From contig NZ_MDFM01000032.1 in the NCBI RefSeq assembly GCF_002939985.1, positions 1 to 58,352 of the forward strand: a stretch of DNA of 58,352 bases, given 5' to 3'. Position numbers and translations under genes: made by a program. Shown here in pieces: positions 46,564 through 56,848 of this stretch; positions within the stretch are counted from its first letter, which is position 1; each line of letters opens with the position of its first letter. The notes under the pieces are model-generated. The model did no database searches. It saw only the letters and a program-made list of their open reading frames with translations, and was not told the DNA's origin. Origin of the DNA: Xanthomonas hortorum pv. cynarae (GTDB lineage: Bacteria; Pseudomonadota; Gammaproteobacteria; Xanthomonadales; Xanthomonadaceae).

Positions 46564-47082
46564 TTACTGAGCCGTGTACACGATTTCGACGCGACGGTTC
46601 TGCGACCAGCAGCTTTCGCTGGTTTCGGTGCAGACCGGACGCTCTTCACCGTAGCTGACGACGGTCAGCTGGCTGGCGGAACCGCCAGCAGCCTGCAGCG
46701 ACGACGACACGGCATTGCCGCGACGCTCGCCCAGGCCCATGTTGTACTCACGCGAGCCGCGCTCGTCGGCATTACCCTGCAGGGTGATGCGCGAGGAAGG
46801 ACGGTCACGCAGGTACTTGGCGTGGCAAGCCATGATGGCCTGGAATTCCGGCTTCAGGGAGTCCTGATCCAGATCGAAGTAGACAACGCGCTGGCGCAGG
46901 CAGGCATCGGTATCCAGGTCGCCCGGGCCGTACAGGCCTGAGGTTGCCGGGCCGGTGGGAACGGAGGAACCGGTGGTGGTGTCGGTCGGAGCAGGCGGAG
47001 TTTCCTTCACCTTTTTCGAACAACCAGCCAGCACGGCAACAGACAGCAGGGAGACAAGCAAGACGCGGGTGGACTTGTTCAT
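46564..47082 (-). CDS. pal: Peptidoglycan-associated lipoprotein Pal
   Basis: 172 residues. The signal peptide ends in LAGC (lipidated C21). A flexible Thr/Pro-rich linker precedes the OmpA-like domain (about 60-170), with the diaminopimelate-binding sequence LQGNADERGSREYNMGLGERRGNAV in pieces. It anchors the outer membrane to peptidoglycan and ends in RRVEIVYTAQ. The longer upstream frame was not used, since the signal peptide begins at 47082. Confidence 0.96.
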   Translation of the reverse strand: MNKSTRVLLVSLLSVAVLAGCSKKVKETPPAPTDTTTGSSVPTGPATSGLYGPGDLDTDACLRQRVVYFDLDQDSLKPEFQAIMACHAKYLRDRPSSRITLQGNADERGSREYNMGLGERRGNAVSSSLQAAGGSASQLTVVSYGEERPVCTETSESCWSQNRRVEIVYTAQ

Positions 47083-47138
47083 GGGATACCTATGGTGGCT
47101 CCTGGGCCAATGGGGTTTAACGCAGCGAAATATTAACA

Positions 47139-48458
47139 TTAATGCGCGGTTCGGTAAGGCCCCCATGCAGGTTCTCTTACATCACCATCGGCCAGGACCA
47201 GACGCTGGCGTACCCGAGCGTCGGAAGAGACGGCATACAGCACGCCCCGGCCACCCTCGCGAGCGGCGTACAGAATCATGCTGGCGTTGGGCGCGAAGCT
47301 CGGCGATTCGTCCAGCGAACCCGGCGAAATCGTGCTCCAGCTGGGCGAACCCAGGCTGCGATCCATCATGGCGATACGGTAGGTATTGCCGCTGCCCTGC
47401 GCCACGGCGACCTTCTTGCCGTCGAACGAGACGCTGGCAGTGGCGTTGTAATTACCCTGGAAGGTCACGCGGTTGGCGCTGCCGCCGCTTGCAGCCACCT
47501 GATAGATCTGCGGGCGACCGCCGCGATCGGAGGTGAAGTAGATGCTGCCGCCATCCGGCGCCCAGGTCGGCTCGGTATCGATGCCGAAGTGGTTGGTCAG
47601 CTGGGTCAGCTGCTTGCTGCCCAGATCCATCACGTATATCTCCGGGTTGCCGCTACGCGACAGCGCCAGCGCAAGGCGACGGCCATCGGGCGAGAACGAG
47701 GGCGCACCATTGATGCCGCGGAAGCTGGAAACCAGTTCACGCGCACCAGTGGAGATGTCCTGCAGATAGATCGAGGAATTGCCGCGCTCGAAGCTCACAT
47801 AGGCCAGCTTCTTGCCGTCCGGGCTCCAGTTCGGCGACAACAACGGCTCGGCCGAACGCACGATGGTCTGCGGGTTGTAGCCATCCGAATCGGCCACCAT
47901 CAGCGCAAAACGCATCGAACCGCCGCTACCGCTGGCAGTGACATAGGCAATGCGGGTCCAGAACGCGCCACGCACGCCGGTGATCTTTTCGTAGATCGCA
48001 TCGGCCATCTGATGCGAAACATCGCGCATTGCATTAGCGCGTGCGGTCATCGCAAGACCTAACAGGCGCTCGCCCTTGGCGACATCGAACAATTCGTACT
48101 CGACGCGGTAAGCGCCTTCGCCGGCATCCATCACGCGGCCAACCACGATGTAGTTCTGCTTGAGCGTGCGCCAGGTCTGGAACTGCACCTCGGTCCCGCG
48201 GGTCGGCTTTTCGACGATCTGCGCGGCCGGCAAGGTCCGGAACTGACCGGAGCGGTCAAGATCGGCGCCAACCACGGCCGCCACATCGGTCTGCGGCGCG
48301 GTGCCGGAGCCTTGGTAAGCCATCGGAATGACAGCGATCGGCGTAGCCGATGCGCTACCGCCGACGATATCGATAGTGAGCCCCTGCTGCTGCGCGAAGG
48401 CACTCAGCGGAAGCAACAAAGCGGTCAGGGCAGCTAACCAACGCAGCGGTTTTTTCAT
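47139..48458 (-). CDS. tolB: Tol-Pal system beta-propeller protein TolB
   Basis: 439 residues. Signal peptide (1-22, ending SAFAQ), an N-terminal alpha/beta domain and a six-bladed beta-propeller with repeats such as FSPDGRRLALALSRSGNPEIYVMDL and WAPDGGSIYFTSDRGGRPQIYQV (in pieces). TolB docks Pal and TolA in the periplasm. The frame upstream of ATG 48458 is the 3' part of tolA in another frame. Confidence 0.96.
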   Translation of the reverse strand: MKKPLRWLAALTALLLPLSAFAQQQGLTIDIVGGSASATPIAVIPMAYQGSGTAPQTDVAAVVGADLDRSGQFRTLPAAQIVEKPTRGTEVQFQTWRTLKQNYIVVGRVMDAGEGAYRVEYELFDVAKGERLLGLAMTARANAMRDVSHQMADAIYEKITGVRGAFWTRIAYVTASGSGGSMRFALMVADSDGYNPQTIVRSAEPLLSPNWSPDGKKLAYVSFERGNSSIYLQDISTGARELVSSFRGINGAPSFSPDGRRLALALSRSGNPEIYVMDLGSKQLTQLTNHFGIDTEPTWAPDGGSIYFTSDRGGRPQIYQVAASGGSANRVTFQGNYNATASVSFDGKKVAVAQGSGNTYRIAMMDRSLGSPSWSTISPGSLDESPSFAPNASMILYAAREGGRGVLYAVSSDARVRQRLVLADGDVREPAWGPYRTAH

Positions 48459-48615
48459 GGACGGCTCGGATCGGGCAGGAAAAGTGTGCAAGAGATACCA
48501 ATCAACGAGTGAACATACTCGCAATCGTGAACGAGACAGCGTGAAAGTGGAGCGAGTGGCCGCAGACAGCACGACACCTCTGTATTGCCAACCGACCGGT
48601 CGTCCAGACCGGCCG

Positions 48616-49656
48616 TTACTGATCCTGCGCAGTGAATACAAAGGTCAGATTGCGCTGGAACACCGATTCGTAGCCGCGATACGGCAGCGGCTGCGCGCTC
48701 AACACGGCGGCCTCGATCGAGCGCTGACCCGCTTCGTCGTACGGACAGCCCGGCGCGACCTTGGCTTCCATCACCTGCCCGCCCGGCAACTGGCGGATGT
48801 TGATGGTGCATTTCTGACCCGGCGGCACAGACGGCGGGCGCACCCACTGCCCCAACACCTTCTGCTGGATGGCCGCAGCGTACTTGGCCGACAGATCGGT
48901 GTTGGTGCCGCCCTGCCCTGCAGTCGGTTGGGCAGTGGCAGCGGCGGCCGAAGACGCCTGTTGCGCACGTGCGGCGGCCACCTGGCGCAGCTTCTGTTCG
49001 GCCAGTGCGGCTTCCTTGGTGGCCTGTTCGCGCTGCCGGCGGATATCGGCGATCTTCTTTTGGCGTTCGGCGTCTTCGGCCTGCTGTGCGGCAGCCTGCT
49101 TCTTCTTGGCGTCGGCCTCTTCCTGCTGCTTGGCCAGGCGCAGCTTCTGCTCGGCCTCTTCCTGGCGTTTGCGCTCGGTGAGGTCGATCTGCTCCTGACG
49201 GCGCTTGGCTTCCTGCTCCTGCTTGGCCTTTTCCGCCGATAGCGCAAGCGCATCGACACGTTCCTGATCGACCTTGTCCGGCTGGGCCACGCGTTCCTGG
49301 GCCTGCGCCTGTTGCGGCGTGGGCGCATCCTGCGGGCGCGGCTCGGGGATCGGCTGCGGTGGCGGCACGCTTTCTTCCGGCGCGGGCTCGGGCACCGGTG
49401 CGGGCGGTGGCGGTGGCGTCTCCACCGGGGTCGCCTTCAACGCCTGCCGCGCAACGCGCGCTTCGGCTGCGGACACGTCCAGCGAGGCTTCCATGCTGGG
49501 ATCGCCAGCGGCCGGCTCGACCGAACGCTCGGGCGACCACAGCCAGCCGGCGATGAACACCAGCGCGACCAGGACGTGCACGACCAAGGCCAGCACGACC
49601 GGTCGCAACCAGCCATCCTCGCGCGCGGTCTGCGTGGGGAGTGCGTCAGCGTGCAT
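48616..49656 (-). CDS. tolA: Tol-Pal system protein TolA
   Basis: About 346 residues. One N-terminal membrane anchor (about 20-40, VVLALVVHVLVALVFIAGWLW), a proline-rich segment, a long charged Lys/Glu/Ala/Gln helix (about 125-225) and a compact C-terminal domain (about 255-346, KYAAAIQQKVLGQW). It transmits proton-motive force from TolQR to TolB/Pal. ATG 49656 has CAGG upstream; GTG 49671 is an alternative. It overlaps tolR by 11 nt. Confidence 0.95.
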   Translation of the reverse strand: MHADALPTQTAREDGWLRPVVLALVVHVLVALVFIAGWLWSPERSVEPAAGDPSMEASLDVSAAEARVARQALKATPVETPPPPPAPVPEPAPEESVPPPQPIPEPRPQDAPTPQQAQAQERVAQPDKVDQERVDALALSAEKAKQEQEAKRRQEQIDLTERKRQEEAEQKLRLAKQQEEADAKKKQAAAQQAEDAERQKKIADIRRQREQATKEAALAEQKLRQVAAARAQQASSAAAATAQPTAGQGGTNTDLSAKYAAAIQQKVLGQWVRPPSVPPGQKCTINIRQLPGGQVMEAKVAPGCPYDEAGQRSIEAAVLSAQPLPYRGYESVFQRNLTFVFTAQDQ

Positions 49657-50095
49657 CGCTGCCTGCAGCACCGCCGGAGTCGGAAATCAGGCCGACCTTT
49701 TCGACCTTGGCCTGCTTGAGCACGTCGATGGCATCCATGATCTTTTGATAGGGCGCGGCGCGATCGCCGGCCACCACCACGCGGGCCTCTTTGTCCTGCG
49801 CCACGATGGCGGCCAGCTGCGCCTGCAGCGCGGCCACGTCCATTGCCTGCGGCTTGCCCTTGGGCAACTGCAGTGCGAGCTGGCCGTCGGCGGCGACCAC
49901 CACCACGATCGGATCCTGCTTGCTCTCCAGCGCCTTGGCGCGCGAGCTCGGCAGATTGACGTCGGTGCTCAGGGTCAACAGCGGCGCGGTCACCATGAAG
50001 ATGATCAACAGCACCAGCATCACGTCGATGTACGGCACGACGTTGATGTCGGATTTGAGCTTGCGCTTCTTACGGCGGGAAATACTGGAAATCAT
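49646..50095 (-). CDS. tolR: Tol-Pal system protein TolR
   Basis: 149 residues. One transmembrane helix (about 21-40, PYIDVMLVLLIIFMVTAPLL) with the proton-channel Asp in YIDVM, and a periplasmic ExbD-like domain. With TolQ it forms the proton-driven motor. ATG 50095 follows the tolQ stop by 139 bp, unusually far. Confidence 0.95.
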   Translation of the reverse strand: MISSISRRKKRKLKSDINVVPYIDVMLVLLIIFMVTAPLLTLSTDVNLPSSRAKALESKQDPIVVVVAADGQLALQLPKGKPQAMDVAALQAQLAAIVAQDKEARVVVAGDRAAPYQKIMDAIDVLKQAKVEKVGLISDSGGAAGSDAR

Positions 50096-50166
50096 CGCGA
50101 CACGTTCCTAATTGATCCCTCGCACATGCGCGTGCGGACTGCTCCGAGGGACTCGCCCATCCTGTC

Positions 50167-50186
50167 CCCGCACACGAAGGTGCGGG
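50167..50186 (-). promoter_or_regulatory. Hairpin in the tolQ-tolR gap
   Basis: CCCGCAC, loop ACGAAG, GTGCGGG in the 139-bp gap (50096-50234) that separates tolQ from tolR. A second inverted repeat (CGCACATGCGCGTGCG, 50121-50136) is nearby. They may modulate the relative amounts of TolQ and TolR, but this is inference. Confidence 0.35.
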
Positions 50187-50234
50187 CGTCTGCGAGGCAC
50201 TCGCATGCAAGCCGGCTGTTGCGAGGGAGCGGCA

Positions 50235-51014
50235 TCACTCGTCGGCGCCGGCCTGGCGCTGCAGGATCGAGCTGAACTCGTCGGCGAAGGTTTCGTAACG
50301 CACCGACAGCCGTTCCACGCGGGTGGTGAAGCGGTTGTAGGCCCACACTGCCGGAATCGCCACGAACAGGCCGATGGCAGTGGCGAACAAGGCTTCGGAG
50401 ATACCCGGTGCGACCGCAGCGATACCTGCCTGTTCGCCGCTGCTGACCATGTCGTGCATGGTCACCATGATGCCGAATACGGTACCGACCAGGCCGACAT
50501 ACGGCGCGGTGGAGCCGATATTGGCCAGCAGTTCCAGATTGCGCTCGAGCTGGTCGACTTCGCGGGTGAAGGCGGTGCGCATGGCGCGCTGGGCGCCTTC
50601 CAGCTGCACCCGGCCATCCAGACGGCGGCGATCGCGCAGGCGCGAAAATTCGCGGAAGCCGCTTTCGAACATCGACTCCAGGCCGCCGACGGTGCGGTTG
50701 CGATCGGTGGCCGAGGCGTACAGCTTGGCCAGATCGGCGCCGGACCAGAAGCGGTTTTCGAACTCGTCCGCCTCGCGGTTGGCCTGTTTGAAGGCGCGCG
50801 CCTTGCGGAAAATGATCACCCAGCTGATGAACGAGCCGATCAGCAGCAACAGCACGATGATCTTGACCGGAATGCTCGCCCGCAGGATCAGCTCGACATA
50901 GTTGATGCCGCTGTTGTGCGCCACGCTGGCGGTCTGTGCCGCAGCGGCGGCAACGTCCTGCGGTAGTGCTTCCACTACCGTGTCCTGCAGGGCCAGGAGC
51001 AATGCAATCGACAT
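50235..51014 (-). CDS. tolQ: Tol-Pal system protein TolQ
   Basis: 259 residues with three membrane helices (about 30-60, VELILRASIPVKIIVLLLLIGSF; 140-170, VGLVGTVFGIMVTM; 185-210, ISEALFATAIGLFVAIPAV). The MotA/TolQ/ExbB proton-channel family is clear. The start is ATG 51014, 11 bp after ybgC. Confidence 0.95.
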   Translation of the reverse strand: MSIALLLALQDTVVEALPQDVAAAAAQTASVAHNSGINYVELILRASIPVKIIVLLLLIGSFISWVIIFRKARAFKQANREADEFENRFWSGADLAKLYASATDRNRTVGGLESMFESGFREFSRLRDRRRLDGRVQLEGAQRAMRTAFTREVDQLERNLELLANIGSTAPYVGLVGTVFGIMVTMHDMVSSGEQAGIAAVAPGISEALFATAIGLFVAIPAVWAYNRFTTRVERLSVRYETFADEFSSILQRQAGADE

Positions 51015-51025
51015 CCGTTTGTTCC

Positions 51026-51457
51026 TCAGTCTTCTGATTCTGTGGTTTCTAAAGCTTTCAACACGTCGTATAGCGCATCGTCCATGCCGCGCGGGCGGAA
51101 GTCGCTGGCACTGAGTGCGGCAATGCGCACCTGCGCGGTCAGCAGCACTTCGCCCTCGCGACGCACCGACTGCGCGAACAGCAGGCTGGCACGTTTACAT
51201 CTGAGCAGGACCGCCGACACCGACAGCGCGTCGTCGAGCCGGGCCGGCTTGAGGAAATCCAGTTGCATCGAGCGGACCGCGAACACCAGATCGTGCTGCT
51301 GGCGCAGGCGTTCCTGCTCATAACCGAGTGCGCGCATCCATTCCGTGCGCGCCCGTTCCATGAAGGCGACGTAGCGCGCGTGGTAGACCACCCCACCGGC
51401 GTCGGTATCTTCCCAATACACGCGTGTCGGCCAACTGAATCGGGGATCAACCGACAT
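51026..51457 (-). CDS. ybgC: Acyl-CoA thioesterase YbgC
   Basis: 143 residues, hot-dog fold; first gene of the Tol-Pal operon. [33 protein letters not shown] (in pieces) has the active-site Asp of the 4-hydroxybenzoyl-CoA thioesterase-like family. It overlaps ruvB by 11 nt, so the operon begins at least at ruvB. Confidence 0.93.
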   Translation of the reverse strand: MSVDPRFSWPTRVYWEDTDAGGVVYHARYVAFMERARTEWMRALGYEQERLRQQHDLVFAVRSMQLDFLKPARLDDALSVSAVLLRCKRASLLFAQSVRREGEVLLTAQVRIAALSASDFRPRGMDDALYDVLKALETTESED

Positions 51458-52484
51458 CCTCGTCCTCCACGAACAGGTCCGGTGCCGGCGCGGCCTTGGG
51501 CTTGAGCCCGAGGTGGCGATAGGCCTTGTTGGTGGCCATGCGCCCGCGCGCGGTGCGGATCAGAAAGCCCTGCTGGATCAGGTAGGGTTCGATCACGTCT
51601 TCCAGCGTGCCGCGTTCTTCCGACAGCGAGGCGGCCAGCGATTCGACGCCGACCGGGCCACCGTCGAAGTGATCGACGATCACCCGCAGCATGCGCCGGT
51701 CGAGCTCGTCAAAACCTTCCGGGTCGACCTTGAGCATCTGCATCGCCGCCTGCGCCACCGGCAGATCAATATGCCCGGACGCCTTGACCTGGGCGAAATC
51801 GCGCACCCGCCGCAGCAGCCGGTTGGCGATGCGCGGGGTGCCGCGCGCGCGGCGTGCGATCTCGGCGGCGCCATCGGGCGTGCAGTCGATGCCCAGGATT
51901 GCGGCAGAGCGGATCACGATGCGGGTCAGCTCTTCCGGCGAATAGAACTCCAGCCGCTGCACGATGCCGAAGCGGTCGCGCAAGGGCGCGGTCAGCAGGC
52001 CGGCACGGGTGGTGGCGCCGATCAGGGTGAACGGCGGCAGGTCGATCTTGATCGAGCGCGCGGCCGGGCCGTCGCCGATCATGATGTCGATCTGGAAATC
52101 TTCCATCGCCGGATACAGCACTTCTTCCACCACCGGCGAGAGCCGGTGGATCTCGTCGATGAACAACACATCGTGCGGCTGCAGGTTGGTCAGCAGCGCT
52201 GCCAGATCACCGGCTTTTTCGATCACCGGGCCGGAGGTCGAACGCAGGCTCACCCCGAGTTCGTTGGCGATGACGTGACTGAGCGTGGTCTTGCCCAAGC
52301 CCGGCGGGCCGAAGATCAACACGTGATCCATCGCCTCGCCGCGCGCCTTGGCCGCCTGGATGTAGATATCCATCTGCTCGCGCACCGGCTGCTGGCCGAG
52401 ATAATCGGCAAGTCGCTTGGGGCGGATGCTCGCATCGGCGGCATCGTCTTCCCGGGTGGCACTGCTAGCGATGATGCGGTCCAT
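51447..52484 (-). CDS. ruvB: Holliday junction branch-migration ATPase RuvB
   Basis: 345 residues, AAA+ ATPase. Walker [10 protein letters not shown] (about residues 58-66), Walker B FIDEIHRL, sensor [10 protein letters not shown] and C-terminal winged helix ([17 protein letters not shown]). The start ATG 52484 is used; the frame extends upstream only through repeat-derived codons (FPIPGFS). It overlaps ybgC. Confidence 0.96.
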   Translation of the reverse strand: MDRIIASSATREDDAADASIRPKRLADYLGQQPVREQMDIYIQAAKARGEAMDHVLIFGPPGLGKTTLSHVIANELGVSLRSTSGPVIEKAGDLAALLTNLQPHDVLFIDEIHRLSPVVEEVLYPAMEDFQIDIMIGDGPAARSIKIDLPPFTLIGATTRAGLLTAPLRDRFGIVQRLEFYSPEELTRIVIRSAAILGIDCTPDGAAEIARRARGTPRIANRLLRRVRDFAQVKASGHIDLPVAQAAMQMLKVDPEGFDELDRRMLRVIVDHFDGGPVGVESLAASLSEERGTLEDVIEPYLIQQGFLIRTARGRMATNKAYRHLGLKPKAAPAPDLFVEDEDVG

Positions 52485-52492
52485 TGAAAAGC

Positions 52493-52639
52493 CGGGAATG
52501 GGGAATCGAGAATGGGGAATCGAGCGGACAATAGTAGCGGTTACCGGCACGGCTGGTGCCCTTTTCAGCCGCCGCCGAGTGTCTCGGGCTGGCGCAGGCC
52601 GTTGCTTTTCCTATTCCCCATTCCCGTCTCCCGATTCCC
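52493..52639. repeat. Inverted heptad element A (ruvB-kup gap)
   Basis: A left array of CGGGAATGGGGAATCGAG-type units (52493-52524) and a right inverted array of ATTCCCCATTCCCG-type units (52613-52639) flank an 88-bp core in the gap between kup and ruvB. Together they could fold into a long stem. Two other such pairs occur at 55369-55461 and 55999-56113. Confidence 0.75.
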
Positions 52640-52662
52640 AAGGCCGCGACGCTGTCGCGGCC

Positions 52663-54570
52663 TCAGATCTCGACCTGCGCGCCCAACTCCACCAACCGGT
52701 TGCCGGGGATGCGGAAGAACCCTGTCGCCGGGGCGGCGTTGCGATGCATCAGCGCGAACAACTTGTCGCGCCAGATCGGCATGCCGCGGTTGGCGCTGGC
52801 CACGATGGTCTCGCGGCTGGCAAAGAAGGTGGTGTCCATCGGGTCGAAATGGATGCCGCCCTGGTCGCAGGAACGCATCAGTGCCAGCGGCACGTCGGGC
52901 GTTTCCATGAAGCCGAAGCGCACGTAGACGCGGTAGAACTCGTCGCCGATCGATTCGATCTGCAGCCGCTTGTCCGCCGGCGCATACGGAATCGGCAAGG
53001 TATCGACGTTGAGGAAGATGTTGCGCTCGTGCAGCACCTTGTTGTGCTTGAGGTTGTGCATCAGCGCATGCGGCACGACCATCGGGTCGGCGGTGAGGAA
53101 CACCGCCATGCCCGGCACGCGCGCCGGCGGGGCCAGCATCAGGCCCGGCAAAAAGCTGTCGATACGGATGCCGTCCTTGCGGATTTCCTCGCGCAGCAGC
53201 GCGCGGCCGCGGCGCCAGGTGCGCATCAGGGTGAACACCACGATGCCCAGCGCCAACGGGAACCAGGCGCCTTGCAGCAGCTTGGCGCCGTTGGCGATGA
53301 CAAAGGCCAGTTCGATGATGAAGAACACTACGCACAGCGGCAGCACCCAGTTGCGCCAGCGCGGCCACAACGAACGCGCCACCAGCGCCAGCAGCAAGGT
53401 GTCGATCAGCATGGTCATCGACACCGAGATGCCGTAGGCCACCGCCAGATTGGTGGAGCTGCGGAAGATCAGCACCAGCGCGATCACCATCACCATCAAC
53501 AGCCAGTTGATGCCGGGCACGTAGATCTGGCCGATGGTGGTGCGCGAGGTGTGCTTGATCAACATGCGCGGGATGTAGCCCAGCTGCATCGCCTGGCGCG
53601 CCACCGAATACGCACCGGTGATCACCGCCTGCGAGGCGATCACTGCCGCCAGCGTGGCCAGGATGATCATCGGATACAGCGCCCAGCTCGGCACCGCTTC
53701 GAAGAACGGGTTCTTCAGCGCGGACGGGTGATTGAGCACCAGCGCGCCCTGCCCCAGGTAATTGAGCAGCAGCATCGGCAGTACGAAGAAATACCAGCCG
53801 TGGCGGATCGGCTTGGCGCCGAAATGGCCCATGTCCGCGTACAAGGCTTCGCCGCCGGTCACTGCCAGCACCACCGCACCGAGAATGAAAACACCGTGCC
53901 AGCCGTGCTGAATGAAGAAGCGGATCGCCCACCAAGGATTGAAGGCCTTCATCACTTCCGGCGCATCGACGATGTTCCAGATGCCGATCGCCCCCAGCGA
54001 CAGGAACCACAGGCAGGTGATCGGGCCGAACACCTTGCCCACTTTTTCGGTACCGAAGCGCTGCACCATGAACACCACCAGCAGCACCACCACGGTGATC
54101 GGCACGATGAAGGGATGCAGGCTGGGCGCGGCGATTTCCAGGCCCTCCACCGCGCCCATCACCGAGATGGCCGGGGTGATCACGCCATCGCCGAAGAACA
54201 GCGAGGCGCCGAAGATGCCCAGGATGCCGACCACATACGCCGAGCGCGACCCGTTGCGCATGGTGCGCTGGGTCAGCGCCATCAGCGCCATGATGCCGCC
54301 CTCGCCCTCGTTGTCGGCGCGCATGATGATGGTGACGTACTTGAGCGTCACCGTGACCATCAGCGCCCAGAACGCCAGCGACAGCACGCCCAGCACGGTG
54401 TCGTGATCGCTGGTCAGCCCGTAATGCGGCGAGAACGCCTCCTTGAGGGTGTACAGCGGGCTGGTGCCGATGTCGCCGAAGACGACGCCGATGGCGCCGA
54501 TGACCAAGGCCATATGGCTATTGGCAGGCGCATGGCCGTGGCCAGCTGCGGAAGTGGGGGTCTGTGACAT
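52663..54570 (-). CDS. kup: Low-affinity potassium uptake protein Kup
   Basis: 635 residues with about 12 membrane helices and a C-terminal cytoplasmic domain (about 460-635). [24 protein letters not shown] (about 23-46) and [11 protein letters not shown] are Kup signatures. It imports K+ with H+. It lies between ruvA and ruvB, an order unlike E. coli. ATG 54570 leads directly into the signature. Confidence 0.95.
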   Translation of the reverse strand: MSQTPTSAAGHGHAPANSHMALVIGAIGVVFGDIGTSPLYTLKEAFSPHYGLTSDHDTVLGVLSLAFWALMVTVTLKYVTIIMRADNEGEGGIMALMALTQRTMRNGSRSAYVVGILGIFGASLFFGDGVITPAISVMGAVEGLEIAAPSLHPFIVPITVVVLLVVFMVQRFGTEKVGKVFGPITCLWFLSLGAIGIWNIVDAPEVMKAFNPWWAIRFFIQHGWHGVFILGAVVLAVTGGEALYADMGHFGAKPIRHGWYFFVLPMLLLNYLGQGALVLNHPSALKNPFFEAVPSWALYPMIILATLAAVIASQAVITGAYSVARQAMQLGYIPRMLIKHTSRTTIGQIYVPGINWLLMVMVIALVLIFRSSTNLAVAYGISVSMTMLIDTLLLALVARSLWPRWRNWVLPLCVVFFIIELAFVIANGAKLLQGAWFPLALGIVVFTLMRTWRRGRALLREEIRKDGIRIDSFLPGLMLAPPARVPGMAVFLTADPMVVPHALMHNLKHNKVLHERNIFLNVDTLPIPYAPADKRLQIESIGDEFYRVYVRFGFMETPDVPLALMRSCDQGGIHFDPMDTTFFASRETIVASANRGMPIWRDKLFALMHRNAAPATGFFRIPGNRLVELGAQVEI

Positions 54571-54762
54571 GAAGTGGGCAGGGTATCGCCAAGTGGCGTG
54601 AAGGAGAGGAAGACAGCGCGGCGTTGAGTAACTAAAAACGTAGCGATGGGGTCAGCTGGGGGCGGGCGGCGCGCAGGAGCCGCAGTGTACGAGTGGTACA
54701 TGCCGATTCCGAGCACCGGCCGCGCCCGTCTGGCGACCGCGCAGTCGTTTTGCTAGTCGCCC

Positions 54763-55347
54763 TTAACGCAGTGCGGCCTGGAGGGCCTTGCGGATGACCG
54801 TGGCGACTTCGTCGCCTTCTGCCCCGGCCTCGCGTGCCATGCGTGCGGCCTCGGCCGGCTTGTAACCCAGTTGCTGCAAGGCCACGGTGGCTTCGGACAC
54901 CGCATCCGGGCCGAGCTGGCCGGTGATCGGCGCGCCACTGCTGAAGTCGGCGGCGCGGTCGCGCAGCTCCACCACCATGCGCTCGGCGGTCTTCTTGCCG
55001 ATGCCGGGGATGCGGGTCAGCGCGGTGATGTCGCCGCTGGTGATCAGGCGGGCGAACTCGTCCACGGTGACCCCGGACAGCACCGCCAGCGCGATCTTGG
55101 CGCCGATGCCGGTGACCTTCTGCACGTCGCGGAACAGCCGCCGCTCGCCTTCGCGCAAGAAGCCGTACAGCGACACGCTGTCTTCCTTCTGCGCGTAGTG
55201 GGTGAACAGAATCACGTCGCGGCCGACATCGGGCAGGTCGTAGAAGGTGCTCATCGGCGCCTCCAGCTCGTACCCCACCCCACCCACATCGATCACCAGC
55301 CACGGCGGCTGCTTGTAGGCCAGGATCCCGCGCAGGCGGCCGATCAT
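54763..55347 (-). CDS. ruvA: Holliday junction DNA-binding subunit RuvA
   Basis: 194 residues, with the OB fold at the N-terminus ([20 protein letters not shown]), two helix-hairpin-helix motifs ([15 protein letters not shown] and [18 protein letters not shown]) and the C-terminal RuvB-binding domain. Frames upstream of ATG 55347 are repeat-derived. It follows ruvC on the same strand, with an inverted heptad element between. Confidence 0.96.
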   Translation of the reverse strand: MIGRLRGILAYKQPPWLVIDVGGVGYELEAPMSTFYDLPDVGRDVILFTHYAQKEDSVSLYGFLREGERRLFRDVQKVTGIGAKIALAVLSGVTVDEFARLITSGDITALTRIPGIGKKTAERMVVELRDRAADFSSGAPITGQLGPDAVSEATVALQQLGYKPAEAARMAREAGAEGDEVATVIRKALQAALR

Positions 55348-55368
55348 TGGGCACCGCCTTGGCGGTGC

Positions 55369-55461
55369 CGGGAATCGGGAGTCGGGAATGGGGAGTCGCA
55401 AGAGCGCGTGCTGCTCTGGACCCTGCGTTTGCAATTCCCGATTCCCGATTCCCGATTCCCG
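55369..55461. repeat. Inverted heptad element B (ruvA-ruvC gap)
   Basis: Left array CGGGAATCGGGAGTCGGGAA-type (55369-55399) and right array of four exact ATTCCCG units (55434-55461), inverted, around a 34-bp core. It ends 4 bp before the ruvC stop codon. Confidence 0.8.
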
Positions 55462-55465
55462 ATTC

Positions 55466-55990
55466 TCATTTCTTGCGGCTCCAGGCCTGTTGGGTATTGA
55501 TGCCCAGGCGCTGCGCGGTGGCGCGCACGTGGGCGTGAGTGATGGCCACCGCCAGTGCGTCGGCGGCGTCGGGCTGCAGCTTGCCTTTCAGGTTGAGCAT
55601 GATGCCGACCATGTGCTGGACCTGCACCTTGTCCGCCCCGCCCTTGCCGACCAGCGCCAGCTTGATCTCGGTGGCAGCGTACTCGTGTACCGGCAGGTCG
55701 CGTAGCACCACTGCGCAGATCGCCGCGCCCCGCGCATGGCCGAGCTTGAGCGCCGAATCGGCGCTCTTGCCCATGAACACCTTCTCGATCGCCACTTCCT
55801 GCGGCCGGTAGGTCTCGATCACCTCGCCCAGCCCGTGCAGCAGGCGCTTGAGCCGCTGCGCGAAGTCGCCCTCGCCCAGCAGCACCAGCGGCGCGTGATA
55901 GACATGCCGGCTGCGACCGCTCTCGTCGATGTCGATGACGCCAACCCCGGTGCGCTGGGAGCCGGGGTCGATGCCGAGGATGCGGGTCAT
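55466..55990 (-). CDS. ruvC: Holliday junction resolvase RuvC
   Basis: 174 residues, RNase H fold. The active-site acids are D7 ([10 protein letters not shown]), E69-region IEKVFMG, and D139/D142-type [14 protein letters not shown]. It cuts Holliday junctions with RuvAB. First gene of the ruv group on this strand; 129 bp after yebC. Confidence 0.96.
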   Translation of the reverse strand: MTRILGIDPGSQRTGVGVIDIDESGRSRHVYHAPLVLLGEGDFAQRLKRLLHGLGEVIETYRPQEVAIEKVFMGKSADSALKLGHARGAAICAVVLRDLPVHEYAATEIKLALVGKGGADKVQVQHMVGIMLNLKGKLQPDAADALAVAITHAHVRATAQRLGINTQQAWSRKK

Positions 55991-55998
55991 CGAGGGGC

Positions 55999-56113
55999 CG
56001 GGAATCGGGAGTTGGGAATCGGGAATGGGTAGAGCGGCCTACTGGCATGCCCGGAGATACTGGGCGGTGCCAGATGCAGCTTTTTCAATTCCCGATTCTC
56101 CATTCCCGATTCC
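55999..56113. repeat. Inverted heptad element C (ruvC-yebC gap)
   Basis: Left array CGGGAATCGGGAGTTGGGAA-type (55999-56029) and right inverted array AATTCCCGATTCTCCATTCC-type (56087-56113) around a 57-bp core. It lies 6 bp before the yebC stop codon. Confidence 0.8.
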
Positions 56114-56119
56114 AGGCGC

Positions 56120-56848
56120 TTACGCGCCGAGCGCCGCTTGATCGACGTTCGAATACACGTCCTGCACGTCGTCTAGGTCCTCGAGCATGTCGAGCAGCTT
56201 GCGGACCTGTAGAGCGGTGTCGCCGTCGACGGCGATGTCGTTTTCGGCGCGGAAGGTGATTTCCGCATGCACCGGCTCCAGACCGGCGGCGGCGAGCGCC
56301 TGCTTGACCTGGGCAAAGGCGTCCGGGGCGGTCAGCACGTCGATGGCGCCGTCTTCGGGGTACACCACCACGTCGTCGGCGCCGGCTTCGATCGCCGCGT
56401 CGGTGAGGGTGTCTTCGTCGGTGCCGGCGGCAAAGCTGAGCACGCCCAGGCGCTTGAACATGAAGGCCACCGAGCCGTCGGTGCCCATGTTGCCGCCGCA
56501 TTTGCTGAAGGCATGGCGCACGTCGGCCACCGCACGCACGCGGTTGTCGGTGAGGCAGTCCACGATCACCGCCACGCCGCCGGGGGCGTAGCCCTCGTAG
56601 CGCACTTCTTCGTATTCCACGCCTTCCAGCTCGCCGGTGGCTTTCTTGATGGCGCGTTCGATCACGTCCTTGGACATGTTCGACGACAGACCCTTGTCCA
56701 CCGCCACGCGCAGGCGCGGGTTGTTGGCCGGATCGCCGCCACCGCCGCGTGCAGCCACGCTGATCTCGCGGATGATCTTGGTGAACATCTTGCCGCGTTT
56801 GGCGTCGGAGGCGTTCTTGCGGCCTTCGATCGAGGGGCCTCTACCCAT
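56120..56848 (-). CDS. yebC: YebC/PmpR-family regulator
   Basis: 242 residues, the usual length. The start [22 protein letters not shown] is the family signature, and the acidic middle domain follows. Members act as transcriptional regulators or as translation factors for polyproline stretches. Located next to ruvC, as in many bacteria. Confidence 0.94.
   Translation of the reverse strand: MGRGPSIEGRKNASDAKRGKMFTKIIREISVAARGGGGDPANNPRLRVAVDKGLSSNMSKDVIERAIKKATGELEGVEYEEVRYEGYAPGGVAVIVDCLTDNRVRAVADVRHAFSKCGGNMGTDGSVAFMFKRLGVLSFAAGTDEDTLTDAAIEAGADDVVVYPEDGAIDVLTAPDAFAQVKQALAAAGLEPVHAEITFRAENDIAVDGDTALQVRKLLDMLEDLDDVQDVYSNVDQAALGA

Noticed and set aside
51447..52550. Longer RuvB start at 52550
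   Set aside because: The extra residues ([13 protein letters not shown]) are the translated heptad repeat, not family sequence.
52417..54567. 716-codon plus-strand frame opposite kup
   Set aside because: Antisense of kup, ruvB and the repeat; extremely His/Gln/Asp-rich with no domain.
54763..55434. Longer RuvA start at 55434
   Set aside because: The extra codons read the heptad element (LPIPDSRFP); MIGRLRG at 55347 is the true start.
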